64,000 nucleotides of DNA from Notamacropus eugenii (Eukaryota > Chordata > Mammalia > Diprotodontia > Macropodidae), in NCBI RefSeq assembly GCF_028372415.1, contig NC_092872.1, positions 10,856,001 through 10,920,000 on the forward strand. The letters run 5' to 3'. Below, one piece after another: positions 9,566 to 20,020 of the stretch (its first letter is position 1; each line of letters starts with the position of its first letter). Below the pieces are notes generated by a model. That model did not search any database, was not told the origin of the DNA, and saw nothing but the letters and a program-made list of their open reading frames with translations. Both the position numbers and the translations under genes were made by a program.

Positions 9566-10305
9566 CAGCCAGACCTTGGACATATTACAGGTTTGGTTCA
9601 AGACCACTACAGTAAACTGAATATTGCCACAAAGAGAGTCACAAAATTTTTGGTTTCTTGGTACATATAAAAGTTTTGTTTACACTTTCTTGTAGCCTGT
9701 TAAGCATGTCTTAAAAAAAATGTACATACCTGAAGGAAAAAATACTTTATTGCTTAAAAGTGCTAGCCATCATCTGAGGCTTTAGTGAGTTGTAATCTCT
9801 TTGCTGGTGGAGGGTCTTGCCTCAACACTGTTGGCGGCTGACGCTCAGGGTGCAGCCTGCAGTAGCTGTGGCGACAATGAAGGGTGATTATTCCTTTCAC
9901 TTCCACACTTAGAGGCCATTGCAAGGTTATTAACTGGCCTAATTGCAATATTTTTGCGTCTCAGGGAATAGGGAGGCTCCACCAGGTTGATGGGGCAGTC
10001 AGAACATGTACAACATGGATTGAATAAATTCACCATTTTATTTGGGCCTGGTGCCCCAAAACAATTAAACAGTAACATCAAAAATCACTGATCCCAGATG
10101 ACCATAACAGAGAGAATAATAATGGGGAAAAAAAATTTGAAATAATCAAGAATCACCAGAACGTGACCCAGAGACATGATGTGAGCTCATGCTGTTGGAA
10201 AAATTGTGCTGATAGACTTGCTCCATGCAAGGATGCCACAAACCTTCATTTAAAAAAGAATACAATATCTGGGAAACGCCAACACAACAAAATGAGGAAT
10301 GCCTG
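9566..10305 (-). mobile_element. Tigger1-type DNA transposon, internally deleted
   Basis: A 740-bp element bounded by the TA dinucleotide (9564-9565 and 10306-10307) expected of Tc1/mariner-pogo transposons. Its terminal halves closely match my memory of Tigger1 ends. On the minus strand, a start reading MASKCGSER is the typical Tigger1 transposase N-terminus. A downstream RQDPPPAKRLQL...SDDG is the typical C-terminus. Almost all of the DDE transposase between them is missing, so it is a non-autonomous deletion derivative. It depended on a full element elsewhere. Confidence 0.85.
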
Positions 10306-10314
10306 TACACTTTA

Positions 10315-10560
10315 TTTTCAGGAGAAATCTGGGTTCTAATCCCAGCTCTGAAATTTACCAGTTATGAGTGATCGTGGGCAATAACAGTAATTAAAATAGT
10401 CCATTTGAGTTTTACAATTGTCCCATGAGGTAAGTGCCATCATCGTTCCATTTTACTGATGAGAAAACCGAGACCAAGAGTGGCAAGGTCTCAGAGTTGG
10501 TAAACGTCTGAGATGAGATTGGAACACAGGACTCAAATGCAAGTCAACTTCGAAATCCAG
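10315..10560 (-). repeat. MIR relics
   Basis: A short sense MIR-like head ('gggttctaatcccagctctg') near 10330 is followed by a reversed MIR: 'ccattttactgatgagaaaa', 'ggcaaggtctcagagttggt', 'actcaaatgcaag'. Confidence 0.55.
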
Positions 10561-10599
10561 GTCTCTACTCAAACTCTCAGAAATTCAGTTTCTTTGTAT

Positions 10600-12005
10600 G
10601 CAACATGTGGAGGACAATACATGTTGTCCTGTTAGAGTCCTTGTCATTAAGTACACATGAGAATATCACATAACTATCACGTAAATGAACCGTTATTATC
10701 ATTATTTCTGCTTAGAGTAGCACAGACCATCTAGCCAACAGGGATCTGTTTTGCACACCCTGCCTTGATTTCACAGCCTTGGAGGATGGTTCCAGTGGTT
10801 TTCCTGCCTTGCATCTTCTCCTGTTTATACAGCTCTGTAATGAGAAGGCCTGATTCCCCAGGCCTGTCCCGGTTGGCCAAACCTCAATGTTTACCCTATG
10901 AGAAACACAGTGCTGCTGGTCACCTGTAGGGCCATTCCTTGGCGCTATGTGCTGGTTGACCCATAGGCTGATTGGCTTGTGCTGCTAAGTTTATGAAAAG
11001 CCTTCCCTTGAGTTGCCTCACCAGGTTATTGGTCCCTAGCTGTGCCTGGCCATCTCTGAGCTGATGACTGTGTCTATGAGGTCTCTGCTATACCATTCCC
11101 CAAGTTCTGGAATCCTGAAGTCTGAGGCTGCCCCAAAGAAAATTCTCTTCCTACCTTTGAATCTTCTGCCTAAATAAACAACTGGATTTGATTCATTGCC
11201 CATGAATGAGACAGGGTCAACTCCAGTCCCTGAAAGGACAGTTTGATAAACTAACCATTTGTAATTGTTCCTCTATACACGAATATTCTCTCCTGGGTTC
11301 ATATACACACATGCCATCAGACTAGGGGCTTCCTAAGGGTTCTCCTGCTTCCCTTTAGACCAGAGAATCCTAGAGGACACTAAGAGTCTCACTAAAACCA
11401 CGGGCCACAGGGTAGGGTTGTGTCCCTTTCAGGGAGGAGGGCTCTAGGAGGGCAGAGCTATATCTGTCTCTCAGACTAGATGCACCCTGAGGGTAGGGGC
11501 TATGTTTCTCCTTCACACTGGTAGTTGTCAGAGGACAGGGGTTGGGTATCTCCCACTCTCACCTGGCTTCTTAAGAAAGAAACTATACTTATTACCCTAT
11601 GTAACCCTGCTAGCCAACACTCCATCTATATCCACAAATGATTCCAAGTTAGCCATGTTTAACTCAAACGGAAAACACCCAGTTTTCTAACAAGAAAGGG
11701 CGATTTTTACTTTTTAAAAAATCCCTTTGTACCTTCTCCAGGTATTTAACTAGCAGCTCCACAGGCAGCTGGAGGGTCAGCCAGAGGCCAGAGAGACAAA
11801 ACACCCCACCCCATAGCTGGGGCTGGTTCCTTTCCCATGGTTCTCTGAGAGATTCCTGGAATTCTGTCCTAGCATCCTTGTCTCTACTGAACCAGTGGGG
11901 AAAATAAAACCTCTTAACCAATCTCATGCAAGTCATTCATCTCATCTCATCTCATCTCAGGGAGCCTATATCCCCCCTGAAATGAGGATCCTGCTTTTTC
12001 CCCTG
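10600..12005. other. Repeat-poor stretch
   Basis: I see no gene or structural RNA. A stretch ending near 11210 has 'cctaaataaacaactgga', an AATAAA with LTR-like composition, but no ends or TSD. Short ATCTC repeats lie near 11940-11958 (ctcatctcatctcatctc). Confidence 0.4.
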
Positions 12006-12014
12006 CCCCTCATC

Positions 12015-12016
<2 letters not shown>

Positions 12017-12079
<63 letters not shown>
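12017..12079. repeat. (CA)n microsatellite
   Basis: About 31 uninterrupted CA/AC units. Confidence 0.97.
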
Positions 12080-12083
<4 letters not shown>

Positions 12084-12114
12084 CTGAATTCTCTCTACTA
12101 GTGTGATATTTGGC

Positions 12115-12235
12115 TACTCAGGTCCCTTTCTCTCTCTGGGTTCCCCCTTCCTCATGTGTTAAATGAGGAGGGAGAGAAGGGAGAAAGTTAAACTAAATGG
12201 CTTCTAAGTTTATGTCCAGATCTAAGTCTTATGGC
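12115..12235 (+). repeat. MIR3 3' half
   Basis: 'tctctgggttcccccttcct', 'aatgaggagggagagaag' and the MIR3 end 'taaatggcttctaagtt...agatctaagtcttatgg'. Confidence 0.6.
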
Positions 12236-12544
12236 TACAAAACTAGTCTTGGTCACTACTAAGCCCAGAGAGCTGGGCATTGGTGCTGGCCTACCCTGGA
12301 AATATCCCCTCTCCCTGAGCCAGCTGGCCCATGCTCCCGAGCTCTCTCTGCAGCACTCTGGAAGGCCGTCAGGGCTCTGTCATCCCAGCTGGAGAAGTCA
12401 TCTCGGATTTTCCTAGCTAGCTCCCCAGACTGAGAGGTTTGGGGTTGGGCCAATGTTAGGCAAAGATAAAATAATACTAATAAACAGATTTTTATCAATA
12501 TATCAGGATATACATATATACATACATATATCTCAGCTTTCCTC

Positions 12545-12745
12545 CAAGCACTTTTGAGAGACAGGCGTTATAAAGATAATGATTATCATTTCACAGGTGA
12601 AAAAACTGAGGCTCAGAGAGGCAGCAGCATTTTTTAGTGGCAAAGGCACTAGATTTACTGCGAGCCAAATCCTGCCTCTGCTGTGTGTCCTTGGACAAGG
12701 TACTTAAACTCTCTGGGCTTTTGCTTTCTCATTAAAACAATAACA
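12545..12745. repeat. MIR fragments in opposite orientation
   Basis: 12545-12630 is reversed MIR ('catttcacaggtgaaaaaac', 'gaggctcagagaggcagca'). 12635-12745 is sense MIR ('gtggcaaaggcactagattt', 'aatcctgcctctgctgtgtg', 'taaactctctgggctt'). Confidence 0.6.
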
Positions 12746-12779
12746 ACCCACAAGCAAACAGAGTGGAGTTTGTAATAAT

Positions 12780-12990
12780 CAATAATATTTATAGTGCATA
12801 CTGTGTGCAGGAACTGTGCTAAGTGCTTTACAATTATAACCTCATTTGATTGGGGAAACTGAGGCAAACAGGGCTTAAGTGACTTGCCCAGGGTCACACA
12901 GTCAATAAGTGTCTGAGGCTAGATTTGAACTCAGGTCTTACTGACTCCAGGTCCAGTGCTTTATCCACTGTGCCATCTAGATGTATCTAA
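12780..12990 (-). repeat. MIR-type marsupial CORE-SINE (minus)
   Basis: A well preserved reversed SINE with an L2-type tail ('tgctaagtgctttacaatta'), CORE ('cttaagtgacttgcccaggg') and tRNA-like head ('cagtgctttatccactgtgc'). A short MIR3 tail in sense follows at 13020-13070. Confidence 0.8.
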
Positions 12991-13414
12991 GGTACCACCA
13001 CCTAGTTAGAGTTGCACCAGATTATCTCTTAGGTCTCTTACAATTCTAAATCCTATAATCCTGTGAGTTGCCCAAGACCATATGACTCCATGTGTTGACA
13101 CTACAAAATGTTGCTGTGTGGCTGCGTTGCTCTGAACCTCAGTCTCTCCCAAAGCCTGCCTCCAACCTTATTACTTTAATCCAGTGAGGTTAATGAACTG
13201 GTCAGAGAGTTCACTTTCTTCCTAGCTAGGGACAATCCAGAACTGGACAAAAATACCCTCTACCCCCTTGATACCCCCTCCCCCCAAGCACACACACAAC
13301 CAGTGCCAGGGACGGTCTTGGCCAACTTCACAGCTTTGACGTAGATTGGGACCACTATTGGAGTTGTGCTCACAGCACAAGATGTCAGGATGAGCAGGGA
13401 CCTGAGAACACAGA

Positions 13415-13500
13415 AAATAGAAAATCAGAGCTGGGAGGGGTCTTTAAATATAGAATGTTACAACGGGAAGGGCCCTGAGAGATGCCTAACCTGGGGTTCT
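13415..13500 (-). repeat. MIR3 end fragment (minus)
   Basis: 'atcagagctgggaggggtct' and 'gggaagggccctgagagatg' are two copies or a repeat of the reversed MIR3 terminus. Confidence 0.5.
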
Positions 13501-13582
13501 ATTTACCAGACTAAACTGAACAGGATAGAAGCCAGGAAATAGACTGAAAGTAAAGAAATATCCTTGGTTTAAAAAACAGGCC

Positions 13583-13597
13583 GGGGGGGGGGGGGGG
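13583..13597. repeat. G15 homopolymer
   Basis: Fifteen consecutive G on the plus strand. It can form a G-quadruplex and is prone to sequencing error. Confidence 0.9.
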
Positions 13598-13805
13598 TTC
13601 AAGGTCCTGACCTTTCATCTACTTCAGTTCAAGCCAGAAACTCCTCTGAGAAAAGACAAATCCAACAGTTTGTTGACTCAACTCTGGGGTCAAGTCCTAG
13701 TGAGGTTTCTGTTTCCTTTTCAAGTCAAACTAAGTGGGACATGGTCATGGACCAGGGTTCTTTGCCTTGAATTCTCTTCCATCCCTCTGATTCCTCCCCT
13801 CCTTA

Positions 13806-13975
13806 GTATCACCGCCATCGTAATCATCACCAACCGCCATTGCCGCGACCATGACTGTGACCATGACCATCACCATCATCTTCATCACTGCAATCATCAG
13901 CAACATTATCGATATTATTACGATCCCCATCATCGTCATGACCGTTGTAAACACCATCACATTCACAACAATGTG
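13806..13975. repeat. Degenerate CAT/ATC trinucleotide tract
   Basis: About 170 bp of imperfect CAT, CAC and ATC triplets with several CpG. It gives a spurious histidine-rich frame of 156 codons on the plus strand and a methionine/valine-rich frame on the minus strand. A simple repeat, not a gene. Confidence 0.85.
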
Positions 13976-14074
13976 CCATTATTTTCATTTATTGTTGTTA
14001 TCAGGATGGCCATCATCCACAAAAACAATTATTGTCAACCTTATAACTATCGTCAATATAACTTACGCACCTTC

Positions 14075-14275
14075 AGGGCTGTTTTGGTTTCGACTCTACA
14101 TCCCTGGCACCTAATGAAATGCCTAATAAATGTTTGTTGATCTGAGTTGAATCCCTATCTGTACCATCAATAGCAAGGAGCTTCTTAAGGCTAGCAATGG
14201 CTTTTGGGATTTGTATCCCCATTGTCTAGCAAGGCACCTGTCATATAGGGGGGACTTAAGCAAAGTTTATTAAAT
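14075..14275 (+). repeat. Two L2 3' termini
   Basis: 'cctggcacctaatgaaatgc' with 'taataaatgtttgttg' (to 14140) and 'tttgtatccccattgtctag' with 'gcacctgtcatataggg' (14165-14275) are successive sense L2 ends. Confidence 0.5.
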
Positions 14276-14283
14276 TGAATTCA

Positions 14284-14350
14284 TTTAAATCACCATCACC
14301 ACCACCACCACTGCTACGGCTACCACTATGAAAGCATTAACATCACCATT
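14284..14350. repeat. CAC/ACC trinucleotide tract
   Basis: Imperfect ACC/CAC/TAC triplets, a smaller relative of the tract at 13806. Confidence 0.75.
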
Positions 14351-14696
14351 ACTACTGTCAGGGAGTTAGTCATATAGATAATCATTCAAAGTGAGTCTCA
14401 GACCCAGGTTTTCAGACTCTAGAGACCAGTATCTTTCCATTATATCCGTCTCTCCACTATCTCTTAGGTTTGAGCTTTCTTGCGCATATATTCCATTCCA
14501 ACACAGACTATCGGTGTACACAGGCTTTCACCCTATTAGACTGGAATCTCTTTGAAAGCAAAGACTATCATCTTTCACTGATATATCCTAGTGAATTGTA
14601 GATGTACCCCAAGGGTGATAAATCAGAGAGCAGCTGATGAGGCACACATCTCCAAGAGAGCCTCATTCCCTTTAACACATTATCATCCAATACTTC

Positions 14697-14945
14697 TGGT
14701 ACAGTAGATAGAGCACTGTGTCTGGAGTCAGGAAGACCTGAGTTCAAATCTAGACTCAGACACTAGTCATGCAACCCTGGGCAAGTCACTTCCTTAACCT
14801 CTACTTGCCTCAGTTTCCTTCTCTGTAAAAGGGGATAAGAGCAGCATCTATCTCTCAGGGTAGCTGAGAGATAATATTTGTAAAGTACTTAGCAGAGTGC
14901 CTAGCACACAGTAGGTGCTATATAAATGCTTACACTCTTTCCTTC
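14697..14945 (+). repeat. MIR-type CORE-SINE, well preserved
   Basis: Complete in sense: 'gtagatagagcactgtgtct', 'cctgagttcaaatctagact', 'ccctgggcaagtcacttcc', 'gcctcagtttccttctctgt', 'tttgtaaagtacttagcaga' and the L2-type end 'gtaggtgctatataaatgct'. Confidence 0.85.
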
Positions 14946-15129
14946 CCTTCTGGTCTTTCCTGTCATTAGTTTTCACATGGCCATGAAAGCTCCCAAGCTC
15001 TTCCTTTTTGCTTGGAGCATAGGTCCCTCTAGGGGATGGAACCTGATTATGACCCAGACATAGAACTAGCAGCTGGCCAAGCAAAATTCCCCCACCTGTA
15101 GTAATCATGGATGATTACAGTGGTGGTGG

Positions 15130-15495
15130 AAATAATACTAATAGTTAGAATGGATATAACACTTTAAGTTTTGCAGTTATTTAAGTGTGTTATCTCATTT
15201 GACCCTATGAGGTAGCTGCTCTTATTCTCATTTTACAGTTGGGGAAACTGAGGCAGAGATTAAGTGACTTGCCCAGGGTCACACAGCAATTAAGTGTCTG
15301 AGGTAGGGTTTGAACTTGAGTTCCCTGAATCCAAATTTACCCAGACCTTCCATAGCACCATCAATCAATCTAGCCTTTGTTTTGCAGATGAAGAAATGAA
15401 GAGCAAAGCTATCTAGTGATTTGCTAGTGAATTGCAGAGTTCAAATTTGGATCCAATTCCTCCGAATCTAAATCTAGCATTTCACCCACAGCATC
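15130..15495 (-). repeat. Two MIR copies (minus)
   Basis: 15130-15355 is well preserved ('tctcattttacagttgggga', 'gtgacttgcccagggtcaca', 'gggtttgaacttgagttcc'). 15365-15495 is more diverged ('ttttgcagatgaagaaatga', 'cagagttcaaatttggatcc'). Confidence 0.75.
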
Positions 15496-15569
15496 AGGCT
15501 CATACAGTCAGCAGGTCCTAGCAATTCTTCCTCCACGGTGTCTTTCAAACATCTCTTCCCTGAGATGTA

Positions 15570-15795
15570 AAGGGTCTAGAGTGCTAGGCTTGGGGTCAGG
15601 AAAGTTGGGTGTCAATCCTACCTTGAACACTGAGTACTGTGTGAGCATGAGCAAATTCCACCCTCTCTGAACCTGTTCTCTCACCTGAAAGATAAGAAAC
15701 AGTACCCACAGCGCCTGCCTCACACAGTTGTTTCCAGGTCACATGGGGTAACATATGCAAAGTACATTGCAAATTTTAAGATACTATAAATTATA
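15570..15795 (+). repeat. MIR (sense)
   Basis: 'gtgctaggcttggggtcagg', 'atcctaccttgaacactgag', 'cacacagttgtttccaggtc' and the 'gcaaagtacattgcaaattt' tail. Confidence 0.65.
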
Positions 15796-16194
15796 AATTA
15801 TTTTGTTTCTGAACCCATATCCTTCCTACTTCCAATCTGCATCTTAGTCCTGAACCTCCACCAGAGCTGACCTGATCACCTTTCTTGTCCCCATCCATTC
15901 GTTCTTAGTATACTGCCAGATTCTTCAAAGCCATTGAGGTCAGTCATTTCAGTGCTACCAACTCAGACAGCAAACTGCCCCTCGCCCACCCACCACAGTA
16001 AATAGTCTTCATGGGTTGCTTTAGCTGAAATTGGGAAGACTGTGGTGAAGACTTTCTTAGCCGAGGTTACTCTTCAGCCATGGTCTGTCAGTGCGGTTAG
16101 GATCCCCCAATAGAGGAGGGAGAGATTCCAGAGCTGAAAATAAAATTGAATTCTTAAAACTTTCAATGAAGTTTCAGTTAGTCACTACACTCAA

Positions 16195-16520
16195 TAATCA
16201 ACATCCCCCTTCATTTTGCAGATGAGAAACTGAATCCCAGAGAGGAGGATGACACAGTGGGGAAAAAAGCTTGACCAAAGAGTCTCAAGTCTGAGGCCCA
16301 GTGCTGCCAGGGGTTAAGGTTATGATCCCAGAAAAGTCATTTCCCTTCTCTGAGCCTCAGTTTCCTCATCTGTAAGAGAAGGAGAATGAACTCCATAGAT
16401 TCAAAAGTGCCTTCTAGCTCTAGTAAACAATGCAGTTATGAATCTATACATGACTCGCTCAAGGTAGTAAAGGAATAGGTCTCAGAGCTGGGAGCAGAGG
16501 TCTAAGGAGTCTAGGTGGGT
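16195..16520 (-). repeat. MIR split by a MIR3 insertion
   Basis: Reversed MIR in two parts. 16195-16245 has 'ttcattttgcagatgagaaa' and 'cccagagagg'. 16445-16520 has 'atgactcgctcaaggtagta' and 'ctcagagctgggagcagagg'. Between them lies the MIR3 at 16252-16440. The parts join in consensus order across the insert. Confidence 0.6.
16252..16440 (+). repeat. MIR3 inserted into MIR
   Basis: 'tgagcctcagtttcctcatc' and the MIR3 end 'agtgccttctagctctag'. atgac occurs at both junctions and may be the duplicated target. Confidence 0.6.
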
Positions 16521-16529
16521 CAGATATAC

Positions 16530-17280
16530 GAGCATACCCTGGCAGATCATTCCCACTCACTCTCCCCCCTTTCTCTGCAGGGGGTAGATAGGGACATGTT
16601 TGGGGAAGCATTGGCCTTTGGACTCTTTAGATGGGAAGCAGGAATCTGGGCACACTTGACCTCCTGGGATTAGGGACCTCAGACTCCAGGCAGAGAGGGA
16701 GGGGCACAGCAGCTGATTTGTGAGGGTCTCTGTAGCCAGAGAGTTAAGGATGAGAAACAACTCGGGCAGTAACTGTTGAGGTCAGGACTGGTGGGGAGGA
16801 AGTCGCCTGAACTCTAATGAGGTAATCTAGAATAAACAGGGGGAAAGCAATTGGAGGTGACAGGTGTTGATAGGGGGAGCCCCTCCCTACCCCACGAGGT
16901 CATTTCTGCTTAATCACTAGTATTAGTATGGCCCCAAACTTGACAGCTTCTGGGTGAAGCAAATGACATTGTAGCTGCCTGGCTCTGTCATGACAGGCAT
17001 GAGATGAAGATGTACAGTTCCCCCAGACAGCCGGTTTAGGCCCTCAGTTTCCTGTTGATGCACACCCTTCCCTCCCAAAGCAGGGAGGATGCTTGACCCT
17101 AATGATTCCCATTCTTATCTGCAGAGGATGGGCTAGGAAGGAGAAACAAGAGGAGAAATAATTCACCCCAAATCACCCAAGACTAAAACTGCTATGCTAG
17201 GGTTAGGAGTACAGCCAGGAGGACATTCCTGGAGCCATGATGAACAATTCATCTCTCCATGGCTGTCTAGAGGGAAAACC
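16530..17280. other. Repeat-free stretch
   Basis: I recognise no interspersed repeat and no coding signature in 750 bases. This is unusual for this window. It contains the motif cluster listed at 16820-17000. Confidence 0.45.
16820..17000. promoter_or_regulatory. Candidate enhancer: TGACAG motif cluster
   Basis: Four copies of the TALE-homeodomain (MEIS/PREP/TGIF) core TGACAG or its complement: 16858-16863, 16941-16946, 16985-16990 and 16991-16996. The last two form the perfect palindrome ctgtcatgacag. A fifth TGACAT lies near 16964 and a FOX-like ataaacagg near 16832. By a simple base-count estimate, far fewer than one copy is expected in this length. Activity is inferred, not shown. Confidence 0.3.
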
Positions 17281-17284
17281 ATAA

Positions 17285-17560
17285 GAGTGTAGTGGGTGTG
17301 ACCTCAGAGAGGTCAAATCCAACTCCGATCCGAATAGACACACCCTTGACCCCTCAACATCATCCCTGACAAGCTGTCATCTAGCCAAGCCTAATCCCTC
17401 TCTCCATATGATAACCCTTTGCATATTTAAAGACCAGGATCATGTCCCATTCCCTCTTCTGAAAAACAAGTCATCTTTTTTCCAGGCTAAAGATCTCCAC
17501 TTCTTTCAACCTTACCTCCTCATTACTGCCAATAGCTCCATCATTAGCCCAGTCACCAAC
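17285..17560 (-). repeat. L3/CR1 3' relic (minus)
   Basis: 'catccctgacaagctgtcat', 'ccaggctaaagatctccact' and 'tctttcaaccttacctcctc' follow the reversed end of L3. Confidence 0.65.
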
Positions 17561-17604
17561 ATTCCAAACCTCAGTTATCTTGGACTCTTCCTCCTCTTTC
17601 ATCC

Positions 17605-17850
17605 CACCCACTGACTCACAGAATTTGGGAACTGGGAAGGACCGTGGAGGTCATCAACAACCATTATTTACAGGCAGAGAAACTGAGGCTCAGAAAGGCA
17701 GAATAACTTTCCCAAAGTTTGCTACTTACCATATGTGTTACCTTGAACAATCATTTAATTTCTTCAGGGCTCAGATTCCTCATCCATGAAAAGAGGGAAT
17801 TGGGATACATGATTTATAATGCCCTTTCCAGAGCTCCAAAGTCTATCACC
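17605..17850. repeat. MIR3 pair in opposite orientation
   Basis: 17605-17722 is reversed MIR3 ('gggaactgggaaggaccgtg', 'aaactgaggctcagaaagg'). 17722-17850 is sense MIR3 ('cagggctcagattcctcatc', 'gccctttccagagctccaaa'). Confidence 0.6.
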
Positions 17851-17989
17851 TAGTCAATAAATTAACAAGCACTAAGTGCCAAGAACCACGCTAGGCACTC
17901 ACTAGGAGTTTCTATTCTAACATCCTGTTTTCCAATGATCCTACACAGTGATTCAGAAGAGGATCCCTGGTCTCTTGATTCCCCACCTT

Positions 17990-18165
17990 TCAGTTTTCTG
18001 AGTGACTTACCCTCACCAGGAATACTCTTCTTCTACCTCCTACCTTTTCAGAATTTATTTCTCCATTCTTCAAGGTCTATTTAATGAGCCACTTCCTCCA
18101 AGAAGCCTTCCTTGACCTCCTCCTTCAAACCACTCCCTGCTAATCACTCCCCACAATCCAGTTGA
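17990..18165 (+). repeat. L2 fragment (sense)
   Basis: 'caccaggaatactcttcttc' and 'cctccaagaagccttccttg' match the region just before the L2 3' end. Confidence 0.7.
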
Positions 18166-18329
18166 TTGAGTTTTACAGGTCACAGCTTGTACTTTGCTGG
18201 CATAGATTTCATAAGCCCAGAGTCACCCCCATGCCATGGAGATATTACAGGTAGACGCTCATTCTGACACTGTATACACCGATTACTGCTACTGCTACTA
18301 CCACTACTCTCAAAAAAAAAATAATAATA

Positions 18330-18510
18330 GCCCCTATTTCTACAAAATAGACAAAGCACTAAAACAACAACATTTGGAGAGAACAGTTGCAAGGGTTTGT
18401 ATTCCCATGTTACAGAAGAGTAAACTGAGACCCAGAGAAATGAAATGACTAGCTCGAAGTCACCAAGGGCATTAAACCTGACTTCAGGACTAGCATTCTT
18501 CTCATTATAT
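18330..18510 (-). repeat. MIR (minus) beside TAC/CTA triplets
   Basis: 'ttcccatgttacagaagagt', 'aaactgagacccagagaaat' and 'gactagctcgaagtcacc'. A short trinucleotide patch (18285-18310) precedes it. Confidence 0.6.
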
Positions 18511-18789
18511 TAAGTGTAAATGAACATATAGGGAAGGGAGTTAAAGGACAGGAAGGATGGAAGACCTTTCCTAGTCCCCTAAAATCATGTCATTTATGAG
18601 GCCAACTACTCTGCCTAAAGAGGAGGCTGGCTACAACATTGACTTCTGTGCTGGTCTCTTTCAGTCCAGCCAAAAAATCAAGCCCTTCCTCTCACAACAC
18701 CTAATGTTGGACAACTGGCCACAGATGTAGGGGATGAACATTCAGCCTAGAAAACCCAGAATATAATCACAAAGTATTAAACTAACTGC

Positions 18790-19435
18790 GAAGGTATGTT
18801 AATACCCTGGTTCTTTTATGAAGTGTGGATACCTTTCTTTGATCCAGTTAGAAGGGAAAAATGGGTTGGGCTGAGTTAGCAAAGTAACCAGCTTGAGAGG
18901 TGTAAAACAGTTAAATCCTGAGGGAGTGTGAGAGAATCCAGGTTTATGAGATTTTTGTGGAGGAGAGAATTTCTCTTTCTGTCCCTTGTTAGCCAAGCCA
19001 CCTTGAAGCAGAGTCACTTATTGGGCAGGAAACACTGCATACGGTATTTATATACAGTAGGGAATAGAGATGACATGCCAGACAGTAATGGCTTAAAGGG
19101 AGGCAATCGCTTGAAGGAAGAAGGAGTTTATCCAAAACATGTGCTTCAGTGCTTTCAATGTAAAGCCACTCTTTCCATGGATGATGTGTGAGTATGCCTC
19201 AGAGTTATGGAAGAAATATTTTTAGCTACTGCCATCCTAATAAATGCCTTGCTAAGAGCTATTTGTTTCCCCTAGTGGGTGGATTGTTAATAGGAAGTGC
19301 CCTGGTGGGGGCTCCTGAATGATAGTATTAGGAATGCAGACCCACAGGCTTACCCCTAGAACCTAGAAGGTAGAAGCTGCCTTCTTGTGACCCAGCCCAC
19401 AACCGGAAATACAAATTGGGGGAGCACCGCATCAA
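18790..19435 (+). mobile_element. Repeat family Y, copy 1 (LTR-like)
   Basis: 19190-19400 aligns with 32936-33165 and, reversed, with 45850-46060. Shared landmarks are 'ctaagagctatttg', 'gtgggtggattgttaatagg' and 'gccctggtgggggctc'. An AATAAA at 19240-19245 ahead of the shared part, and a TATTTATATA-like box near 19045, suggest an LTR with its U5 in the shared part. The left end is a guess and no TSD was found. Confidence 0.4.
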
Positions 19436-19740
19436 GGGTGCTACATGAGAAAAACAAAGACACATCAAATATTGCCATGGTCAGACCTATCCATTTCCCT
19501 GGCCCATCTCCTAAAAACAGAGGGAGAAAGGTGGGGTAGGCAGACAATATAGAGCCTGAGCTAAATTCACCCTACAATCCAGGAAAGGTGTTTTCTATCA
19601 CAAAACACTGTGTCAACAAGCCTAGCAGAAGGAGCCACGAGTTCTGAGAGAAAGTAGTGAAGTGCCATATTTTGAAATGACTTTGAATATCAGCAAACGA
19701 GTTGGAATTCTACTTATGAGCAAGAGACAACCCCCAAAGA
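19436..19740. other. Unassigned
   Basis: No gene or confident repeat. It may be degraded internal sequence of the element to its left. Confidence 0.35.
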
Positions 19741-19985
19741 TCTTCAATCACTTTAGTTATATCTGACTCTTCATGACTCCATTTGGGGTTTTCTTGGCAA
19801 AGATTCTGGAGTGGTTTGCAGTTCCTTCTCCAGCTCATTTCACAGGTGAAGAAACTGAGGCAGAGTTTAAGTGACTTGCCCCCGGTCACACAGCTGACTA
19901 TCTGAGACTGAATCTGAACTCAGGTCTTCCTGACTCCAGACCCAGTGCACTCTTCACCATGCTACTACCTGCCTCATTATGGAAG
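19741..19985 (-). repeat. Mar-1 CORE-SINE (minus)
   Basis: 'ttcttggcaaagattctgga', 'ccttctccagctcatttcac', 'gtgacttgcccccggtcaca' and 'tcaggtcttcctgactccag' in reversed Mar-1 order. Confidence 0.85.
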
Positions 19986-20020
19986 AAGACCAAGGAGCTA
20001 GCTTAAGAATCCATATGCTA

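Noticed and set aside
10780-11230. Possible LTR ending in 'cctaaataaacaactgga'
   Set aside because: Only the AATAAA and general composition suggest it. I found no ends, TSD or second copy.
13670-14140. 156-codon histidine-rich open frame
   Set aside because: It is produced by the CAT/CAC triplet tract and has no support outside it.
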